A DNA stretch of 64,000 nucleotides from Whalleya microplaca. Lineage: Eukaryota; Ascomycota; Sordariomycetes; Xylariales; Xylariaceae. Of this stretch, positions 56,527 to 64,000 are shown one piece after another. The DNA is taken from NCBI GenBank assembly GCA_022497155.1, contig MU385731.1:558001-622000 (forward strand), written 5' to 3'. Made by a program: the position numbers and the translations under genes. The notes beneath the pieces are model-generated. The model saw only the letters and a list, made by a program, of their open reading frames with translations, did no database searches and was not told the origin of the DNA. The number at the start of each line of letters is the position of its first letter. The stretch's first letter is position 1.

Positions 56527-59090
56527 TTCTCTTATATCAAAGAAGTGAGCGATTGACCCGAGAGGGAGAGATATATACTGATTCTCGGAATTGGAATTTT
56601 CAGGGTCTTTCTGCCGTAGGTGGAGTTCCGGCCAGCAAAATCGTCTGCGTCAAGTCTTGCAATGGGTCCTGGGTCTGACGATGTTATTGCCTCATTCACC
56701 GCGGCTGGGTGCGAGGTCTGTAGGGGTGAGTCACCATGACGGATTCCACTTGACTTAGAGAGAGGGATTATAAATTCAAGTAAATAAGAGTTACTTTGAC
56801 GGTCGGAATTGAGGTGTTCAGGTACACGAGTTTCTCTGGAATCTCTTTTTAGATTCCGCTGGCGTCTTGGCTTGCATCTGTAGATCATCGTAACTTTCGC
56901 GAATTGTGATTGGCCAATCTAACTGCTACCCTGCCATCACGTTTTGATCTGATAAGATGCTCCCAGTCAATTACGAGCACTAAGGTCAAAAGTTGCCAAC
57001 AAGATTTGCAAGCAAGAAGATAGACAACCCGAGTGGGAGTCTGGCATTAGCTATGAATTACCTATGTATGCAGAGTGCTTCGGCATACCATATGCAACAA
57101 ATGATCAGCATGGTTGGATTGTTAGATACGTCAGTATCGCTATGTAAATGCCCTTAGAGAAAATGGGGATTAAGTGCTCTCGAGACACCTCTTCTGGAGT
57201 ACACCTTTACCTCTAAATGATATCTTACTACCTGTGCGACTTTCATAACTTTTCGATTTTCGTCATCGAGGTCCTTCACAATTGAATACCTAATATTTTA
57301 TCACCTACAAGCAGCACTTGTATGCATGCTGCCTTTCCCCCTGAGAGTTCGGACCTTTGGGCTATCAGAGGTAGGAAGCAAGTAATGAAACTGAACACCT
57401 GCTCTAATGCCTCACGCATCGTGAACGATAAGATCCTACCAACCATTACTCTGCTAGAGGTACCAATTCAATTTGAATGGACATGTTGTTTTATTAGTAG
57501 TACCCTATAGCAAACACCGTAGTTTGTGTGTTTCAATTGGCAAAGCCGACAATCTGTAGAGGGCTAAAGGTACAAACAAAGTGTGCTTGTGGTATCTCTA
57601 TTACAGATCTCAGCAGGCTCGAAGCTGCTAGTCAGATCACCAAACAGGGAAATCATCCTCAGCTGTGAATGCATAATGAAGTCTGATCCTAATGGGAACT
57701 GGGGCTCATGGCTGAGATGTTCTAGGCATATACTGCGTAGGAATGTGCATATATGGTGGAATGAATGTGTAAGACGAAACCTACCTTGTCTAGCAGTATT
57801 TCCTATGAGATCGTCAGCATATAAGGGCTGTGGGCAAATATATTTAGGTATTTGACATACATTCAAACAGTCCCTACCACTATCTGTCATAGTTAGAATG
57901 GAGACGCATGTGGTGACTCAAACAATGCAGGTGGGGGACAGCCTCAACCGACACGGATTAGCCGCTCATTAGCCGAATGTCTGCCGAAGATCCGCCGGCG
58001 CTAAGTCTATACATACAGCCCCTACAGCCACTCCAGATTCCTATCCTCTCTACCAACAACATATACAGAATTTTTCTACTAAATATTTACTACTTGCTAC
58101 TTGCACATATATTGAGACCATGCGAATGGAAACTCAACAGCATGAGAAAGGTCCTCAAAAACCAGAGGAGCTTAGCAATGTCTCATCCCCAACCAACACC
58201 TTGACAATACCTCATGGGCATGAAATATTTCACGAACTAGGCATTTCACTCAAATACTGCTGAAATGTAGCCTCCACCCATTATACATAGCATCTACCGT
58301 GAGTTGCTGCAATCTAATACTTCAGAACCCAAACTAATTATATGTAGCCTGCCAACAGCTATTGACTACCAGCTGTCATTTTTCAGAACACATTCATTAA
58401 AGGATTGTATCCAGGTGTTCGCTTCTACATGCTAGAAGAGAATAAAGTTAGAGAAACACTCTTCGACTTTCGATACCATGATCTTTCTGCAGACCAGCAA
58501 AGCCCTGGTCAGCTATAGTTTCACGTCTACTTCACGTCGACTTCTCCTCGACTCTATGTGAACTCTTTGTCGACTCCAGAGCGACATCACGTCTCTAGCG
58601 ACTTCACATCTCTGTCGACTCTAGAGCAACTTCATGTCTCTGTCGATTCCAGAGCGACTTCACGTCGACTTCCCCTCGACTCTCACTGTCGACTCTAGAG
58701 CGACTTCACGTCGACTTCACATTGATTTCACGATGTATAATGTCTAAACAACAATGGCATCATCATCAAGCGAAGAAAATTTGTGCTAGTCGCAAAGGGT
58801 CAGAATCAAGCATCTTCTGAACCAGGGGACAAGCTTCCCCAAAACTACAAATTCTGTTAAGAATTTTACTTGGGCAGTAATAAATAAATTGACAAAGAAT
58901 ATTTGTCCACCCCCTAAGATTAAACCACTAATCTGGGGTGGACCCGCTTTTCTACACACTGGTGGTACATATGTACTTCTTGGAAGAGATGAAAATGGCG
59001 CTATTCGCAGCATCACTGTCGCCCCAGGACTAGCACACTGCCAACCTTCTCAACAAGCACCAAGAACCAGGAACACCTAAGCTAGTCAAG
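56527..59090. other. Intergenic tract with minisatellite
   Basis: About 2.6 kb containing the ALO1 promoter at its left end and a GTCGAC-rich minisatellite (58525-58735) near its right end. Short open frames have no coding look. Confidence 0.45.
58525..58735. repeat. Degenerate GTCGAC-rich minisatellite
   Basis: Roughly seven diverged copies of a unit of about 28 bp built from TCTCTGTCGACTC, TAGAGCGACTT and CACG. Copies differ by substitutions and by loss or gain of a CGTCGACTTC piece. Confidence 0.8.
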
Positions 59091-59666
59091 ATGCCAGTGA
59101 ACAAAGTAAGCAACGAATATGCCATACTAATCTATTTTATTTCCTGCCTTCTGTGTATATGATCCTTGCTAATTTAATCGCGAAACAGACGTACAAGTTC
59201 GAGGAATTCTGGGCGCGCGGTCTGCCACGTTGCATCAGCAAGGCAGAGATGGAGAAGGCATACAATGCCGCCGACTCGCGGTTCTATAGAGCTGCGAAAG
59301 CGAACCCGACGCAGTCAGAGAACCCGGCGAAGTACGCAGCCCTCCAACGAGAGAACGGCACTACGCTGCTAGAAGCGATGGCATCCATCGTATACGACTG
59401 GGCATGCCAGAAACCTGGCAGCATGTAAGTTAGACTGCATAAGCTGTTGGCACCAACATGCTAATATATATACTATTAGTCCTGGACATCGCCACGGCAC
59501 GATGATGCAGCTGAGGATGTACTACGGCCTAGAGATCACGTCAGAGTATTTCGGGTTTGCCCGAAATGTGGATCGAAGACGTCCGGATCCCCTTGCTGCC
59601 GGTGGATTCTACCACCGCCAGTTCAACTGGGTCAGAAAGATAAGCCCGGCGACGTCGCGCCGCTGA
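59091..59666 (+). CDS. Hypothetical protein, possibly frameshifted at its 3' end
   Basis: I do not recognise this protein. Three exons, 59091-59105, 59189-59424 and 59480-59666, have good donors (GTAAGC, GTAAGT) and acceptors (ACAG, TTAG), keep frame and give 145 residues beginning MPVNKTYKFEEFWARGLPRC. GC and codon use are clearly coding, unlike the surrounding AT-rich sequence. It is helical and basic, with no signal peptide or membrane helix. In the last 30 nt the frame turns to unremarkable SPATSRR, while an overlapping frame reads DKPGDVAPLKFKMQYKKHLM and continues past the stop. That suggests a one-base frameshift near 59634 and a longer ancestral protein. It may be a decaying gene or part of a mobile element. 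Confidence 0.45.
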
Positions 59667-62149
59667 AATTCAAGATGCAATACAAGAAGCATTTAATGGC
59701 GGCACACGTAAGGGTAGATAAGGAGTAGAAGGTGTGAAGGAGGTCAACTACAGACCCCTTCGAGGATGGACAGAATAGGGTGCTAATAGACAAGTCGAAT
59801 AGCCCATGGACGAATGTCATCTCCCATCGTCTCCCCTCTATCGTGACAAGTGCTGCTGCTGCTATTGTGACTACGAGACTAGCCTACATAGCAAACGGCT
59901 TTCTGATCAGCCATATGAAGACCGTTGTTCACTTCTCAAGACTCCCGAATTTAAGTTGGGACTTGTTAGGCTCGATGCCAACTTTGCTGCTGCTGACTGG
60001 AGCCATCCAGATGGAAATTGAGGGTGAAATCATCGAGTCTATAATATTCCTTGGATAAACATTGGCGCTTCTCATGGTAACGATATAGTTCTACCCGCAC
60101 CGTTTGCCCCTAGGATGTTCTTCGTAACGGTCACCTAAGTTTCCTGGCTCGATGCTAGCCTGGGGTTTCTGATCATCCCTAAACGATTAGGTTACTATAG
60201 ACTATTAGTGCAGTTAGAGGTATACGATCTATGAGGGGTGAATGATGAGAGCCCACGCCAGACACTCTGGGTGATCGAAAAGGGCACAGGCTCACCGCAG
60301 TGGCGTCGAGCCTCCTAGGCACTAGAGCGAACGCCCGCAAAGCTTGAGGAGCCAAGTTACATATCAGACTATCTACTTTTCCTCCAAAGGGACAAGCGTC
60401 TCACTCTAGTCGATGTCTTCATTCATCGGGTAGCAGCCTATGTAGCCTTGAGACAAGCTCAACCACGCAGGTTCTAACTTCATCCGTGAGCTAAGTCTCA
60501 CTACATTAAACTCATCGAGATGGACATGAACTATGGTATCTGCACACTACCAGTGGACGATATCCATGTAAGTAGCTTCTCCGCTGCAGAAGGGCGTAGT
60601 CCACTTCAAATATATGACTGGACAGAATCATAGACCTCTATGTCAAGCCTACCTTCCTCCCTCTATCGCGCAAATGCTTCCATGCTATCGTATCATTCAC
60701 GCCAAGAACAGTACACATCAATCCAATAAAGTATACTCGATTAATTCCAACAATACTCACATTTTTGTAGGGTCTCTATCTTCTATTATGATGGCTGAAT
60801 GTCAATCACACTCGCCATGGTACTAGGCTATTATTTGCCTCGGTTCCAGACAATACAATGCCATATTATCACCACGCCCTATAATATACTTTACCTAAAG
60901 TTAATAAGGGTTTGGTAAAACATAACAGTTACTTCTTGAACCGTCTCGTAAGTTAGTTCCTTGGATAAGTTTGTTGTACGTAAGTTGTACTCCCTGAATC
61001 TCTTCTTGGCAAGTGTTGCTAAAGTGAGTGATAGATATCATGAAGATGAGAAGTATCTGAATTGTCTATGAAGTAAGATAAAGAGCAACTGAAATATTAC
61101 AAACGCTATATGACGATGATAAAGCCTATCTCTTGATCTGCCAGATGTGGTTAAGACTCTCTGTTAGGCTGGACCAGACTCACCCCTACTAAACCAGAGG
61201 TGCTGTTAAATCGATTGAGGGAATGTAAAGTAAGACTACCTAGGCAATGTGTGACAAATGTATGCCACTCCAATAGTGAACACTTGCGTATAAGGAACCC
61301 TTCAATGAACCTTTCACCTTGTTCCATTGATAGCAGGTTCAAGTAACTTGGAAGAAATCTCACCGAAGACTTCTACTTACATATATGTGAGTAGAACAAT
61401 ATGCCCCCTTAGTGATATCCACCAGAAGATCATTGGCTTTCTAAATCAAGAATATCCGAAGGTTGTATAACAAGACAAATTATACGAAAAACGCTGCAAG
61501 GATCTTGGGTGGCTGAAAACTGCTTCCAACACGTAACCGGAGTTGACCATCTTACTGAAATGTCATATAACAGTTTGGTGACTTCAAACGCTGGATATCA
61601 GAAAATTACCACTCAGCCATGTTTGATAGTACATATGTAGTAGGGCACCTTCCGATAAAATCCATTTCTGGTTTACTTAGGACATTACCTAAGGTACCCA
61701 GGTATATCCAAGTGTAGCCCCTAAGTATGCCCGTACCTGGGGCAGGTGTAAAGCACACATGCACTGGCAAACAGCACATGTATCTTTGGTATTATCGGCA
61801 CACCCTCTTTTGTTCGAGTCCAGTGCGCCTTCCTCGACGTGCATCCAACCTTAAAATTCGACCCGCGATTTTCGGATTGGACTCAACCCCTTCTCGAACA
61901 TACTTAAGTACCTAATCTACAACCCCAGCCCAGGACTTTTATTTCTGTATTCTTGTTTCGGACAAGCCTCTATAACATCTATAACATCGTTATAACCCCA
62001 ATAGTGTGCCCGAAAAGGCAAAAAGCCCATCCACAAGATTCCGAGACGTTTCTTGTAACCTGAATCGATTTTTCGTCTCTTCTTTGCGGTCCTCTGAGAA
62101 GATCTGTTTGACGCGCCTAGGACGCGTGACGCGACGTCCCCCTATCGCC
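59667..62149. other. Intergenic tract upstream of REC8
   Basis: About 2.5 kb. The first 400 nt contain short open frames (to about 60058) that may be decayed continuation of the previous gene. The rest shows no coding signal. The last 0.4 kb includes a CCCAGGTA-type motif (61690-61710) and the REC8 promoter and leader. Confidence 0.45.
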
Positions 62150-64000
62150 ATGTTTTACAGCCACGAAAGTACGCTCACCTACCATTCACCCTAGATATCT
62201 ACTGATGACATCTACTAACGCAAATACACAGTCCTGACGAGCCGCCAATATGGCGTTGCTACTATCTGGTAGGTATTGCATATTGCAAAGCCTGAACCGC
62301 CCCTATTTGCTGTGGCCCACTTAGCTTAGACATCCGTCGATCTGACGCTAACATTGAAAAGGCTCGTGGCGACAATCGGAAACAAGTCGAGCACTAAGAA
62401 AGTCACCCGAAAGGCTATACAAGAGGTCGATGTTCAGAAGGCATGCGGGAAGATCATTGAGCCTGGCGCACCCATCGCGCTGCGCCTGCAAGGCAACCTC
62501 CTCTATGGTGTCTCTCGCGTGTACAATGAGCAGTGCGCCTACATGCTCTCTGACACCCAGAAGACTCAGACACACATGCATCTCTTCTTTAAGCAATTTG
62601 GTGGTAATCAGCTTGATCCAGGTGCAGGCCAGGCAAGGTACGGCTCCTGCTGCTATTACAATTCGTTCTGACTAACAAGCTTGCCAGACCAGAGAATCTT
62701 CTGATCGGAAATGATCCCGACTTCGTTCCAGACATAAGACTCCCTCAGTTCGATCTAGATGCCCTAGTAGCTACCAGCCAAGGTACCAACAAGACATCTT
62801 CGCAAATGTCCCCGCCTAATACTCTCCTTTCGGGGTCCCGTAGCCCTGGGCCGGACTTTCCCATTCAGCTCGATCTTGGGGGGCATTCAGACTCATCCGG
62901 TCCTCGAGGTTCTCCTTTTGGTCTCCAAGGACTCTCATCTGCACAGAAGCCACAAGACGGAGAGATGTTTTTTACCCAGGAGGACGAGTTTGGTCGAGCA
63001 GGCGATTGGGGAATGGAGATTGACGAAAATGGAAACATTATCGAGATGGTAGACCCGTTCGCTCACGACGAACCGGAACTTCCTCCTTTGCCACGCAGGG
63101 AAGGTGAACACAGGCAGCAGGCGAATCCCGAGCAGGATGCCCAACAGGTCAATATCGATGACCAAGGCGAGTTCATTATGATGGAGGAGCCACTGCCGGA
63201 GGCTGAGGCTTTCCCTGAACGGCAGCGGCGAGACGAGCATGATGCATTCCAATCTGACGATCGCCCTGCACCAGCCCGACGAAAGAGGAAGGTCCATGCT
63301 GTACAAGTCGACGAGCAGACGCAATTCTCGAGAGATACTCTCAGAGACTGGCAATCCGATTACTTGGATAACTGCGGCACAAAGAAAACACGCTCAGTTG
63401 GTGTAGCACAGGCAAGACGAAATGCGATGCTTCTGACCTTTGGACTTGGTCTCGCCAACGTTGGTCAAAATATTGGCGTCCCTGGAGTGGTTCATCCCCT
63501 TGCTCTCGACTTCTCGGGCGATTCTCTATTCACTGCAATTACTGGCTTGAAAGTGCCGGAGCGCAGCCGCGGCAAACGTCGATCAGCATCCGAAGCTGTC
63601 GATGACGATGGGGAACAGGAAGAGCGTCGAGTTAGACCACGACTCGAAGAGGATATCGACCAGCAAGGGCGCGGTCAGGGAGGCGATGATATCTTAGATC
63701 AACCCCTACAGCTAGGTCACAGTCCTGCTGAGGTTGGACGAGAAGCCCAGGAGGCCATGTCGGATCGCCTCTCGTCTGCCATGCCGTGGAACCGCGGCTC
63801 CTCCGCCGTACCGGGTTCGTCCATCCGCGGTATTGGCTCCGCCCAACGAGGTCGCGACATGCCGTCCAGTCCCCTCAAAACCCGGGGCGACATCCAAGAT
63901 ATTATACGCTACAGTGACGACGTGCCCATGGGCCTCGGCAGCGAAGGGTTTAACATGGCCGGCGGCATGCCCTCACACGACTCCGCCTTCGAGGGGCTGC
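62150..64000 (+). CDS. REC8: Meiotic cohesin kleisin Rec8 (5' part, runs off the window)
   Basis: Rec8 closes the meiotic cohesin ring between the two SMC heads, and its cleavage by separase releases chromosomes. Exons: 62150-62168, 62232-62268, 62362-62637 and 62688 onward, open to the window end; about 548 residues are present. The Rad21/Rec8 N-terminal domain (1-115) starts MFYSHE, with YGVATIWLVATIGNKSS, then KKVTRKAIQEVDVQKAC and LRLQGNLLYGVSRVYNEQC. The continuation DPGAGQARPENLLIGNDP, then FDLDALVA, is Rec8-like, not like mitotic Rad21. The middle is acidic and disordered with a KRKV-type basic patch. Two ExGR motifs, EFGR at 211-214 and EVGR at 459-462, fit the separase recognition pattern. 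The C-terminal winged-helix domain lies beyond the window. The first two coding exons are tiny (19 and 37 nt). Confidence 0.9.

Noticed and set aside
56532..56888. Minus-strand frame of 118 codons just upstream of ALO1
   Set aside because: Out of frame with ALO1, lacks motifs, and ALO1 already has a complete N terminus; probably promoter or leader.

Overview
The window is nuclear DNA of a filamentous ascomycete (Pezizomycotina), most likely a Sordariomycete. Genes contain short introns of about 50-150 nt with GT(A/G)AGT-type donors, and every recognisable product (SLA2, CIA30, APC5, LEU4, KAP95, SEC2, ALO1, REC8, a Zn2Cys6 regulator, a ferric reductase, a P450) is a fungal protein. No bacterial features (operons, ribosome binding sites, CRISPR) are present. 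The genome is roomy: about 14 credible genes in 64 kb, separated by long non-coding tracts with microsatellites and many short TACCTAGGTA-like palindromes.

Layout. 0-13.4 kb: an unrecognised ORF at the left edge, then SLA2 (-), CIA30 (+), two related small Cys-rich ORFs (+) and APC5 (-). SLA2, CIA30 and APC5 are classic neighbours of the mating-type (MAT) locus in Pezizomycotina, so the window probably starts in or next to MAT. The left-edge ORF faces the 3' end of SLA2 and may be a MAT1-1-2-like gene. 14.5-22 kb: a single-pass membrane protein with a lectin-like ectodomain, a 4.2 kb gene-free tract, and a ferric-reductase/NOX-type oxidoreductase. 24-31.5 kb: two housekeeping genes, LEU4 (2-isopropylmalate synthase, with an inferred GC-AG intron) and KAP95 (importin beta, seven exons). 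34-41 kb: a ten-exon Zn2Cys6 transcription factor (-) divergent from a P450 gene (+) whose last splice junction cannot be made cleanly. 43-45 kb: SEC2, a Rab exchange factor. 45-62 kb: a gene-poor, accessory-looking tract holding a tRNA-derived SINE candidate, a frameshifted DUF3433-type membrane-protein remnant, ALO1, a GTCGAC-rich minisatellite and a small gene of unknown function. 62-64 kb: the 5' part of REC8, the meiotic cohesin kleisin, which runs off the right edge.

The genes do not form one pathway. Endocytosis and polarity (SLA2, SEC2), mitosis and meiosis (APC5, REC8), nuclear import (KAP95), mitochondrial function (CIA30, ALO1), leucine synthesis (LEU4) and iron reduction (ferric reductase) are each represented once. 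Exon models were built by hand from splice motifs and checked for reading-frame closure. Functional names rest on recognised family motifs; no database search was possible. A 10-N assembly gap sits inside a poly-G/poly-C stretch at about 8.0-8.2 kb and should not be read as biology.
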